The notes under the pieces are model-generated. The model did no database searches, was not told the origin of the DNA, and saw nothing but the letters and a program-made list of their open reading frames with translations. A stretch of DNA of 64,000 bases from Nicotiana tabacum (lineage: Eukaryota; Streptophyta; Magnoliopsida; Solanales; Solanaceae): the NCBI RefSeq assembly GCF_000715075.1, contig NC_134102.1, positions 99,532,266 through 99,596,265 of the forward strand, given 5' to 3'. The position numbers and the translations under genes are program-made. This document shows, in pieces, positions 1 through 11,144 of the stretch (the stretch's first letter is position 1; the number at the start of each line of letters is the position of its first letter).

Positions 1-1549
1 CCTTATGATCAGAAGGGTACAATTTTCATGAAGTGCTTGTACGACAATTACAAACTCATTACGAGCAGTAGTTACGATGTTCTACATCAGGGATGTTGAA
101 AGTTATGTCTGATAGTCAAGAATTTAATAGGCAACTCGAATGTATTCCTACAACTTGGGGACATGTATGATTTGAATTTAATTCAAGTATTGGCTGAGAA
201 CAAGGAAGTACTTTGAATTGTACGTGGGATTAAGTGGAATAAGAGGGTATTTTAATATGTGCACACTTAGCACGAGATGAAATAGAAAAGGGTAATGTAA
301 TGCGTATACTTGAATGGGAAGAGACTCTTCTATACAAAAATAAAATATGCCTGTAAATGGCATAGATTCAAAAAAGAGCACTAATATTAAAAGGGTGCAA
401 GTACCATCGTGATAACGATGACTCTCGACTATTGAAGACTTACGAGCTACGGTAGCATGTCTATGGTGCGCATGGAAATAAATGCAATCCCAAGTTTTTG
501 GTAGAAAAATATCACAAGATACTCAATGGTATTAAGGAATTGGTAAAAGTTAAGAAATAAAAACTAGAACACGGATATCCACTAGTAGGTGGCAAACTAG
601 TGTCATGAACTCAAATGAAGTGAGTTGAATTCTTTTTAGAGCAAACTTGTTGGTAACAATGGTTATCAAGTTATGGGTCTAACATGATCTCTAAAGGTAT
701 GAGCGAAAGTGGGGATATGAAATTATCATATGATGGATAAATCTGAGACAAATATCTTATTATTCTTTGGAAGGAATAAAAGAACATTCCAAAATAGTTT
801 TGATAATTAGTGAATATTAAAAGTTTTAAGTGGGAAGACTTTTCTTGGAAACAAGACTCAAAAAGGGCAACCGATTTATTTGAAAGGATTTGTTATAAGA
901 TAATTTTGAGACTACGAGTCGTAATGAACAAGTTTTACAGGTACCAAGTGGGCAATATAATTTTGCTCTCACCAAGCATGAGCCATAGCTTCGAGGAAGC
1001 TGAGAATTTAGGCAGCATGGATATGTGCCATTCTACATTATAAAATTTGTAAAAGTTTCAATCATAGAGAAATTTTAGTTTACTTGAAGATACTTTTCAG
1101 GTGCAACTTGACGTACACATGACAAAAGAAAATGCATGCATGTATAATAGCGATATGGGAGCTATGTATAGTAGAAATTATTGATATTGAATGGTATTCA
1201 TATATGTTACAAGTTAAAAGTTTTAAAGATATACACTTGATGCACTTATAGTATATGTACGGCCGAGTGAGTTCAATATGGTACATTATATTGTATATTG
1301 TTGGTTATTAAGCGATATTATTATTGGTGCCTGTGTGGGGGCTTGTTCTAGACAGGTTAATTTTTAAGAATTTGTAAAGATAGCCAAATTTTGAGGGACA
1401 TAAGTAAGTTGAGATTCTGGAAAGGAAATATAAGACCCATGTAGTCATAAGTGCCTATGCATAATGGTTAAAGGTAAAAGGATGGTAACTATATTCTTAG
1501 AAGTGACATGCAAAACATTCGAGGACGAATGTCCTTAAGTGGGGGAGAA
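1..1549 (+). mobile_element. 3' internal end of a degenerate Ty3/gypsy element (family A)
   Basis: No open frame longer than about 80 codons and no recognisable pol motif remain, so this looks like decayed internal sequence. The identification rests on its right end: a hairpin at 1516-1531 (CATTCG, loop AGGA, CGAATG) followed by a polypurine tract AAGTGGGGGAGAA at 1537-1549. That tract directly abuts the TG of a long LTR. This order (hairpin, PPT, 3' LTR) is the expected 3' end of a plus-strand Ty3/gypsy element. The rest of the interval is AT-rich, and I see nothing else definable in it. Confidence 0.6.
1537..1549 (+). promoter_or_regulatory. Polypurine tract of family A element
   Basis: Purine-rich AAGTGGGGGAGAA ends immediately before the LTR start TGTAGCACCCC. 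It is the expected plus-strand primer for reverse transcription. The same tract in inverted form borders the family C LTR at 11145-11157. Confidence 0.75.
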
Positions 1550-1804
1550 TGTAGCACCCCGGAAAATTTCAAAGTACTTAAGCGCTATTAAGAAAGTTGA
1601 TGTGCGCTAATTAGATTATTTTGTGTGCAGACAAGGACTATTAATATAATGTATATCAATTGGATATGATAATAATTGTACGAGGTATATCATAAGTGAT
1701 ATTGGATCTAAGGAGAGCCCTAAGTCTAAGTCAAGTTGGAAATTACATGATAGACTAAAGTTCCAAATGAGTAGGCACAAGACCAAACTTTGGACGAGTA
1801 TACC

Positions 1805-1820
1805 TATATATATATATAAA
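1805..1820 (+). promoter_or_regulatory. TATA-like element in family A LTR
   Basis: An alternating TATATATATATATAAA run about 255 bp into the LTR is the only strong TATA-box candidate near its start. A U3 promoter role is inferred. It could equally be a simple AT repeat. Confidence 0.35.
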
Positions 1821-1951
1821 TGGTTATGTAATGTAAAACCTATCAAATGAAATATCTTCGAGTCTAGTTTCTAACGCTTCAAACCATTTGTCATTTGGAC
1901 ATTCCTACAAGAAGTTATGACCAAATTACCAAAGGCTGGAGGACGAGCCTG

Positions 1952-2068
1952 CGGATGCGAAGCATCCGAGGCCACGTCCGAAAGAGAGGCTGGCTGTGAA
2001 GTGCTGCCATAGCGTCCAGGTCGGCATCCGAGCTTCAAAGATGAGTGAAGTGGGGATGCGAAGCATCC
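1952..2068. repeat. Paired GC-rich inverted words in family A LTR
   Basis: CGGATGC-GAA-GCATCCG at 1952-1968 and GGATGC-GAA-GCATCC at 2054-2068 are near-identical short hairpins. Further half-words GCATCCGA lie between and after them. They stand out from the surrounding AT-rich LTR. Confidence 0.7.
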
Positions 2069-2115
2069 AGGTCCGCATCCGAAACCCATAAATCTGGGCC
2101 TATACGTACAAGGTC

Positions 2116-2137
2116 GGGGGGGGGGGAGGGAGGGGGG
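2116..2137 (+). other. G-rich tract with G-quadruplex potential
   Basis: Eleven G, A, three G, A, six G, all on the plus strand. This supplies at least four G3 runs with one-base loops, which fits the general quadruplex rule. It lies in the family A LTR, just downstream of the GC-rich hairpins. Confidence 0.55.
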
Positions 2138-4525
2138 AGTATTTTGTGTATTTGGGGGTTAGGGTTCTTGAAGTGAATGGGCGATTTTGAGCTCAAATCA
2201 AGTCCAATCAACAAAGATAAGTTATTAATGATATTTTGGGTTGATTATTACTCAATATACATGAGTTTTAACATCATTCTTACATCCAAATACTAGATTG
2301 CTTCATCTAATCCTCAAGAACACAAAAATCACCAAAGTTATGATTTTTCAAGATTGATCTACTAGAGGTAATTCCAATGCTTCAAACTCATTTATTATGA
2401 GTAGTTAGAAGTATTTGAAGCATTTGTTACAAGTTTTAATGGTTGAAATGTTGGATTATAAAACTCTAGTTCATTGCATGAATAGTACTTTTGAGAAAAT
2501 AAGGGAGAAGATGAATGGTATTCTTGACGATGAAATTTACGAATACAATGAACCTATGAAATTATTTGTTAGCAAAAGATGGAAGTGATCAACTAAGTAA
2601 TCACCCGAATTGTATATTTTGCAAGTGTTGATTATAGAAGACGATGAATAATAACTTGGTGGCAATGGACAATTAACGTAGTATTATTAATGACTCCGAA
2701 TGGGTATTAAAACATAAGCATGAAGTTGAATGGTCTAGCATGTAAAACTATTTGGCGATTTGAGTTGCTGGAGGCTTGTAGCCAACTTGTGAGCCATATA
2801 TGGATGTTGATCAATATCTTAGGTCATATTCTGATGTAATTAGGATATTTAATTATAGATATCAACTTGTTGGTGATGTTGAGCATTTTAATCAACATTG
2901 GAATGATGGAGGAGGATTGAAAGCTTGTGAATGTTAATAAAGTGAAAGCGAGGTAAGTTGATTAAAACTTACTCTTCTTGAGGGACTTTCTCTAAAAGCA
3001 TGTTTCGAGTTAATACTTAAGTTGTTTGCAAATATCCTTTCGTGCTTGTGGGGACAAACAAGTACGGATATCTCCATGTACTAGAATATTATGTTGCATA
3101 TATAGTGTCATGCTGTTTTATAAAATTTTATTTTAAATCTTGTTGGCAAAGTGACACTTAAGGTAAATATTATAAGTTTTTATCAAAACTTACGTATTGA
3201 CAAGAGTATACATATTTGAGTGCTAAAGATAAGTTTTCATGGAAAGTATTCTTTTGGAAATTGACGAACAGAATCGCACTTGTGGTATCTTTTAAAGATT
3301 GATGTTAAATTTTTAAAGGCTTTAGCATGTAAAAGGTTATTTATTTAAACTTCGTTCAAAGGATTTAGATTTTCTATAAATTCTATGATTTGATAAAAAT
3401 AGATCATTTCAGCCTACTATGCTATGAATCTATTTTGAAGTATCAAATATTTTGGGAGTTACTTGTGTTCACTGAGATTGACTTCGGATATATAGTGTTC
3501 GTTGTCATGAAACTATATGTGTCGGTGTAGGCGTAGATGGCCACTTTGTGGTATAGACTACGACCGAGTGCTCTCCTTCGAGAGAGTACTATTTTGTGCT
3601 ATTATTAGCATGGCTGAGTTGATTCGTACGGCACTACGATGAGACGACCTGAGCAAGTAGGGTATATGATACATGCCGCTAGGTACATAACCTAGTTGAC
3701 TTTCTTATGTCGGTGATAGTATAATACTCCCAGTGAAAGGTAAGGATGATTTCCTTATATTTAGGCCTAAGGAGCCGAAAGTGATTTCGATGACTTAAAG
3801 CAAATGGAATGATTTTGTACGATTTTATCCAAAATATTGGATTGATGTAAATATTTTAAAAGTTTATATTGTGGGTTATATCTCACTTGGTTGTTATTTA
3901 AAATAACAAGTGTCGTGAATTGATAAAATTTCTTATCGTTTTATTTCAAGTATTGGTGCATTATTTTTATAAAGTTTATCCCAAGAACTTAAGTAGAGAG
4001 AGTCTATGACACTTATTGAGTACCGATGTGGTGTACTCAGCCCTTAGGGCCCCCCTCCAAGGCCCTTCTTACTTTACATATTTCAGGATGATGTATGACA
4101 CGTGGCATGCGGTCAGGTTAGGATGACTCTCTTTTCGAGGTATTATGAAGCACCACTTTTATTTCGTGGTAGCTATCATGTTCTTCCGTATTTTATTTTG
4201 TTGGAATTACTCCAGTCGTTGGTTCTATTCTTTGGTATAGGGGATCTATAGATACTTGTGAAAGGTTATAATAACGAGGTTGTACATGACATACATGAAA
4301 GTATATTTATTTTACTTAGTCTTATTGTTATTATCATGAAAGACATTATGTGTGATTTATAATTGGAAAATATTTTATCATTTAACTTGAATATGTATAT
4401 AATTTTCAAGGAGCTTCCGCAGTTAAATTTATTTTCATGCATATAATTTGGGTGCATCACATGGTTTGGTTCGCTTGGTCGGGTAGTGTGTCGGGTGCCG
4501 GTCACGTGAATTTTGGGTCATGACA

Positions 4526-4536
4526 GTATTAGAACC
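4526..4536 (+). promoter_or_regulatory. Degenerate primer-binding-site-like bases
   Basis: GTATTAGAACC directly follows the LTR terminus TGACA. It resembles the initiator-Met-tRNA site GGTATCAGAGC seen intact, inverted, at 14251-14262, but with several substitutions. It is interrupted at once by the next LTR. Confidence 0.35.
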
Positions 4537-5159
4537 TGTGATGACCCAAGATGCCATATTTAAATTTAATAAGTAATTCTGTATTCTAAGACCTTGAAAA
4601 GTACCATTTATTATTCCTCGACTTGCGTGCGCAGTCTGTAAAATTTTTCAGAAAGTTTTCATGTGAAAAATGGATTAAAATGTGAAATAGAGCTTTAAAA
4701 CTCAACTGAGTTGACTTTGGTCAACATTTTTAGAAAATAGATCCAGATCAATATTTTGACAGTTTCGGTAGCTTCATATTGTGATTTGGGACTTCGATGT
4801 ATGCCCGAAATTTAATTTGGAGGTTCCTAGCTCAAGTTATGACCATTTAACGGAACTAGCAATTTAAAGGCTAAAGATTTCCATGTTTGACCACGGGGTT
4901 GACTTTTTGATATCGGAGCCGCAATCCGATTCTAGAAATTTGAACAACTCTGTTATGTCATTTATGACTTGTGTGCCAAATTTGAAGTCATTCCGGATTC
5001 ATTTAATATGTTTTGGCAGAAGATTTGCAAATGGAAAAGTTTAAAACTCAAAGTTCGAATCGAGATGTGAATTATAATTTTGATGTTGTTTGACGTGAAT
5101 TAAAACCCCGAGTAAGTCCGTATTATATTTCTGGACTTATTGGAATATTCAGATGAGGT

Positions 5160-5560
5160 CCCGAGTGGCTCGGATGAGTTTCGGACGAGCCACAGAGCAA
5201 TTGGAACCTACTGCCCATTGTTGGTTCTGGTGTGTCGCACCTGCGACATTTTGTGCATAGGTGTGTGGCCGCTCCTGCGGAATACCAGTCGCTTCTGCGA
5301 CATTAGACAGCCTTGCCGAGCTCCGCTTCTGTAGAGAAATGAGCACAGGTGTGAAACCGCATCCACGATGGACAAGCCGCTTCTGCGAGGACGACCGCTT
5401 CTACGGTCACTTATGCGCTTCTGCGATGTCGCAGGTGCGACATTTTTAGGCACAGATGTGGCCACTGGTCAAACTGCCATGTTCCACAAATGCGAGCTTT
5501 GTCTCGCAAATGTGAGACCGCAAGTGCGTAAATATAGGCCGCAGATACAAAAATGCTGGG
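5160..5560. repeat. Cluster of CGCTTCTGCG / GCAGGTGCGACA words
   Basis: Within 400 bp the words CGCTTCTGCG(A), GCGACATT, TGTCGCACCTGCG and their complements recur many times, for example near 5232, 5288, 5325, 5378, 5397, 5416 and 5430. Similar words occur at 62830-63140 in the unrelated-looking family F LTR. Confidence 0.65.
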
Positions 5561-6316
5561 CAGAATACATAAAATCGGGTCTTAGCCATTTTTGCTCATT
5601 TTTGAGTTTTAAGTCTCGGATTTTGGCGATTCCAAAGGGGTTTTTCATGACTTTGAATTGGGTAAGTGTTCTATAACCTAAAGTGATTATATTTCACGAA
5701 TCTGTGTTTATATTCATCATTTATTTCAGATTTAGATGGAAGAAATTGGAATTTTTATAAAATCTTTCAAAAACAAAAATTTAAGATTTGAAGTTCCATT
5801 TGATATCGGAATTGGAAAATTTTTGTATGGTTGAACTTGTATCGGAACGGGTATTCGCATTTCGCGAGCTTTTTCGAGATTTGAGAAGTGGGTCCCACTA
5901 TCGAATATTTTAATAAATTTTGGATTTTTATCCGAAAAATTAGTAAATTCATATGGAATTAATTCCTATGATTAGTATTAAAAATATCGAATTGTTTGTG
6001 AATAGAGTTGAAACTTTCGAAGACAAATTTAAAAGGAAAAGCTGTGGTTGAGTAATTGATTGGAATTTGTAAAGGGAGGTAAGTGTCGTGGTTAATCTTG
6101 ACTTGATGGAATAGAACCCTTAAATTATTTGTTATGTGAATTGTATGTGAACTGCCTATTTTCTCCCTGATTTCCATAATAATTTGCTATTTGTCATTGT
6201 TTGTTTTATAATTAAATCATAATTATTGTATGCTTGTTGTCTTATAATTTTATATTAATTGTTGCATTTATTGGGAAAATTTCTTCTATAAGAATTAGTA
6301 AATGGATATATTGGAG

Positions 6317-6530
6317 GATCGTGTTGCGCGCCGCAACAGACTTATTAAAAGTCAATATTGGGAGATCAGATTGCACGCCGCAAAAGACTTATTAAAAAGT
6401 CTATATATACTTAATTGAAATAAATATATGACAGACTTGATTAAAAGGAATATATTGGGAGAGCGGGTTGCACGCTGCAACAGAATTGAATGTGAATATA
6501 TTGTGAGAGCGGGTTGCACGCTGCAACAGA
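6317..6530 (+). repeat. Four imperfect repeats around GTTGCACGCCGCAAC
   Basis: Units near 6317, 6364, 6459 and 6506 share the pattern ATATTGGGAG, then GATC or GAGC, then a hairpin-forming GTTGCRCGCYGCAAC, then AGA. The last two units are nearly identical. The same module, inverted, occurs twice in each family C LTR (9005-9097 and 15378-15465). Confidence 0.7.
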
Positions 6531-7070
6531 ATTGGTTGAAATAATAATGGATTATGACTGCTGAGTTGGCTTCAATTATTATAAATGAGTTACGCGATTT
6601 ATTTCTATTATTTGTTGTTGTTATTAATATTGCGTACATGTTAATGTAAGTGAACCGCCTTAGCATCGTCACTACTTCGTCGAGGTTAGGCTCAGCACTT
6701 ACCAGTACGTGGGGTCGATTGTACTGATACTACACTCTGTACTTCTTGTGCAGATTTTGGAGTTGGTCCCAGCGGCGTACCATAGACTTGCTCGGATTTC
6801 TGCTACCAGAGGAGACTTGAGGTATAACTGCATGGCGTCCGCAGTTCTGAAGTCCCCGTCTATTTTACTTTAGCTGTGTGTTTATCTCCAGACTGCTTTA
6901 TTTTATTCAGACCTTTATTTGTATTTATTCTAGAATATCGTGTACTTGTGACACCAATTTTTAGATGGTATTTAAACATCGTTATTTTTATGAATTATTT
7001 CACTATATTTCAAACTTTGCTTCCGCATTTGCCTTTTTCTTAATGATTCGATATGTTCTATTGTCTTATG

Positions 7071-7405
7071 CGTAAAGGAATCTCTTGAATCCATCATGAA
7101 CGTAGTGGTTAAACTCTATTGCGACATCGATGCTGTAGGAAAAGATCCTACAAAAAAAATAGCTTGAGCCAAGATAACAAAAGTGCTCAATATCTCACAT
7201 TCTTACTACTTTTTCAACATAAAAATAAAAGAAAAAAATCAAAAGATATTCTATTGAAACCTCCAATCATGACACCTCTTCTTTTCCACTTCACACCTCG
7301 GATCAATGCATAAGCTACTTTTCGAGATGAATCCATTATATTTTCTAGGCAATCTTTGTATGTTATGTATTCTTTAAGATTCACTAGTTCCATCATAAGC
7401 CCGTT
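7071..7405. other. Unassigned AT-rich interval
   Basis: Between the truncated family D LTR and the MITE I see no gene, repeat or element end. Two short open frames (7119-7313 plus, 7214-7429 minus) have no recognisable features. Confidence 0.4.
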
Positions 7406-7411
7406 AAGGTC

Positions 7412-7623
7412 CCGCGGCGGCGGACGCACATGGTGACAAGCGGGTTCAACGGAACCTGTTTTATCAAAAAATAATATTGTGTATATGTATAAATTAGAAT
7501 TAAAGCTGCGTAAATTTATATAAATATTTTATTTGAACTCACTTGACAACTACTATTTTACAACTAAAGTTATGTATTTCTAAGATTGAACTCGCTTGCA
7601 TAAAATCTTGGGTCCGTCCGCGG
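7412..7623. mobile_element. MITE with TSD AAGGTC
   Basis: This is a 212-bp element. Its left end CCGCGGCGGCGGACGCA and the complement of its right end, CCGCGGACGGACCCA, form short terminal inverted repeats. An identical AAGGTC flanks it at 7406-7411 and 7624-7629. The sub-terminal GCGGGTTCAACGGAACC and the GAACTCGCTTGC near the right end are typical of small solanaceous DNA elements. It is non-coding. A hAT-type origin is likely but not certain, because the duplication reads as 6 rather than 8 bp. Confidence 0.65.
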
Positions 7624-7929
7624 AAGGTCAACTAAATTGAACCTAGACAAAAACATGTGGAATCAAGCCAACTTCGACAAGATACAACCATCATCAATAG
7701 TTCATGGCTACTGTTATCCACTAACAACATATTATGATTGTATCGTTATCGTAGTAAGATTATAAAACCTCTAAAGCACCAAAAAGGAGAAAAAACAGAG
7801 ACCCAGTGGGCTTTTACAATATAGATTTGTAAAAAAAAGAGGAAGAAGAAAGAGAAGGAAGGCCAAAACTAACCAGAACGTGATTTACATGTACACTCGT
7901 AATAACTAAAGATTAATTGCGGATATATA
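7624..7929. other. Unassigned flank before family C element
   Basis: About 300 bp of AT-rich sequence that begins with the right copy of the MITE TSD. Nothing recognisable was seen in it. Confidence 0.4.
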
Positions 7930-7934
7930 TAATT
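7930..7934. repeat. Target-site duplication TAATT, left copy
   Basis: TAATT directly before TGTCACG at 7935 is repeated exactly at 19297-19301, directly after the other end of the family C element. Confidence 0.85.
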
Positions 7935-8908
7935 TGTCACGATCCAAAATCCGACTAGTTGTGATGGCACCTAACACAACCCGCTAGGTAAGCCAATTAT
8001 CAACTATCTAATTCCAATGAATTTAGTAAGGCAATTAATTAAAAGAAAATATATGAAACCAATACATTTCCCCAAGAACTAGTAGTACAAATCATGAGCT
8101 TCTAAAAATAGAGTATACAAATCTGGTAAGAAGTAAATAAATCATCTGTTTGAAAAGTACATAAATAGAGTTTTATGAATCTAAGGCTACCATGAACAAG
8201 GGGCAGCTATAACCGGGTCGCGGGTACATCTTCAGATTCATCTCCCAATAAACACAGCAACATCGGCAACCAACATATGCACTGAAGGTGCAGAAGTGTA
8301 GTATGAGTACAACCGACCCCATGTACTCAATAAGTAACAAACCTAACCTTAGATTGAAAGTAGTGACGAGCTTGTACCAAGGTCGGGTCCCAACTTCAAT
8401 AACCAACAATGGTTCATAACAACATAAATAAGTAATACCAGAAGTAACTCAACAATCAAATGCTCAATAAAAACATGATTTTTGAAAATAGTTTTGCCTT
8501 TCAAGTACATCAATGAAATCCCAAATCGTTTACCGGAGTTGCCAAAAATATGAATAAATTTGGAAACTGTGATTTTTCTCAAAAATCCTTTCAATAATAA
8601 ATAAGATGTTTCATGTTCTTTCCAGATAACCAGTGTAAAACAAATGCATCATTATGCCCATCTGCCAACATGTGTGAGAAATCATGAATGATGTGATATC
8701 GTACAACATGAGAAAAAATACATCTCTATGCCTGTATGTCATGTGTGCATATCAATGCAATGTATCTCAGAGATGAACTCATATGCATACTCTCGGAGTA
8801 TCAATTCACTCAGTCCCCCCCCCATCACCCGCACTCAGTAGGTACCTGCGCTCACTAGGGATGTGTACAGACTCCGGAGGGGCTCCTTCAGCCCAAGCGT
8901 TATAATTT

Positions 8909-8991
8909 GCACGGACAACTCACGTGCTATACGGATAACTCACGTGCTATAGTATCAATATTTGTATCCGCACGGACAACTCACGTGCTAT
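8909..8991. repeat. Three direct repeats each containing a CACGTG box
   Basis: Units of the form ACGGACAACTCACGTGCTAT place the palindrome CACGTG at 8921-8926, 8941-8946 and 8982-8987. The 5' LTR copy has only two (15316-15321 and 15357-15362). One more related unit lies in the internal region (11976-11981). CACGTG is the plant G-box core. Confidence 0.7.
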
Positions 8992-10119
8992 AATAAGCCT
9001 ATAAGGCCTGCTGCAGGCGGGCAATCCCGATCCACATAATAGTAATAATATATATATAAAGCCAATATGGTCTGCTGTGGCGTGCAACCCGATCCCATAA
9101 TTATCCTCACAATCAGGCCCTCGGCCTCACGCAGTCATCAATCTCTCTAGTCTCTCTCTCATGGGCTCACAATGTCATGAAAATAGCCCAAAAATGATGA
9201 TATGATGTATCAATAAATAACAACAGAGACTGAGATATGATATGTAATGAAATGAATATGACTGAGTATAAATTTTAATTTTAAAATAATTATTTCACAA
9301 CAATATGACCTCTGTGGGTCACAATAATACTGGCACATAACCTCAACATGATTTTTAATATGATTCTCAGCTCAATTTCTTTAACACATAAAACTGCATG
9401 AAAAATGCTAAGATTATTTGACTACAATATTCCATGGAATCAATTACGTTACAATTTCTATGGTGCATACCCGTCACCTCCCAACAATTCACATAATACA
9501 TATATTCAGAGTTCATACCCTCAGCTCCAAGATTATAAGAGTTACTTACCTCGAACAAGCCGAATCCAATGTCGAGCAAGCTAAACAATGCTCCAGAAAT
9601 TCCATTCTGCGCATATCAACTTCCGAACGGATCAAATCTATCCATAATTAATTTGATTCAATCCATAAAATTATAGGAATTAATTTCATATGAAAATACT
9701 AATTTTCTAACAAAATCCGAAATTGCATTCAAAAATCGCCTGTGTAGTCCACGTCTCGGAATCCGACAAAAGTTATAAAATATGAACGCTCATTCAATCA
9801 CGAGTCCAACCATATAAATTTTACTCAAATCCGACATCAACTCGACCCTCAAATCTCCAAATTAAACCAAGAGGGTTTTCACAATTTTTTAACTTAATTT
9901 ACCAATTAAATGTTAAAAACGACCATGGATTCCGGTAATTTAACCAACATTGAGTTAATAACACGTTGTTTTCCTTGAAAAACTCCCAAAAATTACCTCT
10001 TTCCGAGCTCCAATCCGTTAAAATAGAAAATGGGATGAAGCCCCATTTTCAGAACTTAAACTCACTACCCAGGCTTTTACTCACGATCGCAAAGTATAAA
10101 GTTTTTCAGCCCCAAAACT

Positions 10120-10460
10120 GCCCTTCGCGATCGCGGAAAACCAATCGCGAAGAACAAACTCCCCAACTCTTCCAGATAGCCTCTAGTATAATGGTTATAA
10201 CTTTTTGTATAAAAGTACAAATAACAAATGGTTTAGCTTTCTAAAAACTAGACATCAAGGGCTACAATTTGCATTTTTAGATCATTTCCAAATTCCTTAT
10301 AGATTGCGAGATATAAGCTTCCAAAGTTGGGTCAGTGTAGCAGAAATTTGGTTCTACGCAATCGCGAAAGATCTTCCGCGATCGCGATTCACAAGGCCCC
10401 AAACTGTTGTTTGCTCTTCGCGAACGCGACCAAATGTTCACGATCGCGATGCACACATCT
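10120..10460. repeat. Cluster of CGCGATCGCG words in family C LTR
   Basis: Self-complementary words such as TTCGCGATCGCGG, AATCGCGAAAG, CCGCGATCGCGATT and TTCACGATCGCGATG recur here and at the matching places in the 5' LTR (16490-16560 and 16755-16820, and again 18225-18300 and 18505-18600). Confidence 0.7.
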
Positions 10461-11144
10461 GTAGGCAGAAACCATCAATTAAAAATGGCCTAGAAATGGT
10501 CCGAAACCACCCCGAAATTCACCCGAACCCCTCGGGACCTCAACCAAATATACCAACAAGTCCTAAAACATCATGCGATCTTAGTTGAAGCCTCGAATCA
10601 CATCAAACAACGCTAAAACCACGAATCGCACCTCAATTCAAGCCTAATGAACTTTGAACTTTCAAATTCTATATCTTGTGCTGAAATACATCAAATCAAT
10701 CAGGAATGACTTCAAATTTTGCACACAAGTCATAAATAACATAACGAAGCTATTCCAATTTCCAGAATCGGATTTCGACCTCGACAATAAAAAGTCAACC
10801 CCTATAAAACTTCCCAAAAATTTAACTTTTGGCATTTCAAGCCTAATTCCACTACGAACCTTCAAATAATTTTTCATACACGCTCCTAAGTCCAAAATCA
10901 CCATACGGAGCTATTGGAACCATAAGAATTAAATTTCGAGGTTGTTTACACATAAGTCAATATCCGGTCAACTTTTCCAACTTAAGTTTTCAATTATGAG
11001 ACTAAGTATCTCATTTCACTCTGAAATCCTTCCGAACCCGAACTAACTAACCCGATAAGTCATAAATCAATTGTAAGGCATAAATTGAGTAGTAAAATTT
11101 GGGAACGGGGTTATAATCTCAAAATGACCGACCGGGTCGTTACA

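Larger units (their letters stand above)
1550..4525 (+). mobile_element. LTR of a Ty3/gypsy element (family A), about 3.0 kb
   Basis: The LTR starts TGTAGCACCCC right after a PPT and ends GGGTCATGACA, with TG...CA termini. It contains a TATA-like run (1805-1820), a pair of GC-rich inverted words (1952-1968 and 2054-2068), a G-rich tract (2116-2137) and a splice-donor-like AG|GTAAGT at 2951-2958. Its segment 2655-3540 is homologous to 46340-47024 joined to 59205-59400, so a second member of the family lies in the window, interrupted by the family E element. It is followed by a primer-binding-site-like stretch, so its role as 3' LTR, 5' LTR or middle LTR is ambiguous. The end at 4525 is inferred from the terminal CA and the adjoining PBS-like bases. 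Confidence 0.7.
4537..7070 (+). mobile_element. Truncated LTR of a Ty3/gypsy element (family D)
   Basis: It begins TGTGATGACCC and carries features typical of long solanaceous gypsy LTRs: a cluster of CGCTTCTGCGA-type words (about 5160-5560), two splice-donor-like GTAAGT sites (5662 and 6079) and four copies of a module around GTTGCACGCCGCAAC (6317-6530). No matching terminal CA with PBS or PPT can be found. The LTR-like character fades near 7070, so the right end is approximate and the copy is probably truncated. Open frames inside it (for example 5368-5676) are GC-word artefacts rather than genes. Confidence 0.6.
7935..11144 (-). mobile_element. 3' LTR of family C element
   Basis: A 3210-bp LTR that on the minus strand starts TGTAACGACCCGG and ends CGTGACA. 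It contains a cluster of CGCGATCGCG-type words (10100-10460), three CACGTG boxes in repeats (8921-8987), two copies of the TTGCACGCC-type module (9005-9097) and a donor-like CGAGGTAAGT (9544-9553, minus). It is collinear with 14266-16818 and with 17907-19296. Confidence 0.85.

Noticed and set aside
5140..5676. Overlapping open frames on both strands in the family D LTR
   Set aside because: They arise from GC-rich repeated words, which lack stop codons. The protein sequences are Arg/Ser/Cys-rich on both strands with no domain.
6317..6530. CRISPR-like spaced repeats
   Set aside because: Four imperfect, unevenly spaced units in a plant LTR; not a CRISPR array.
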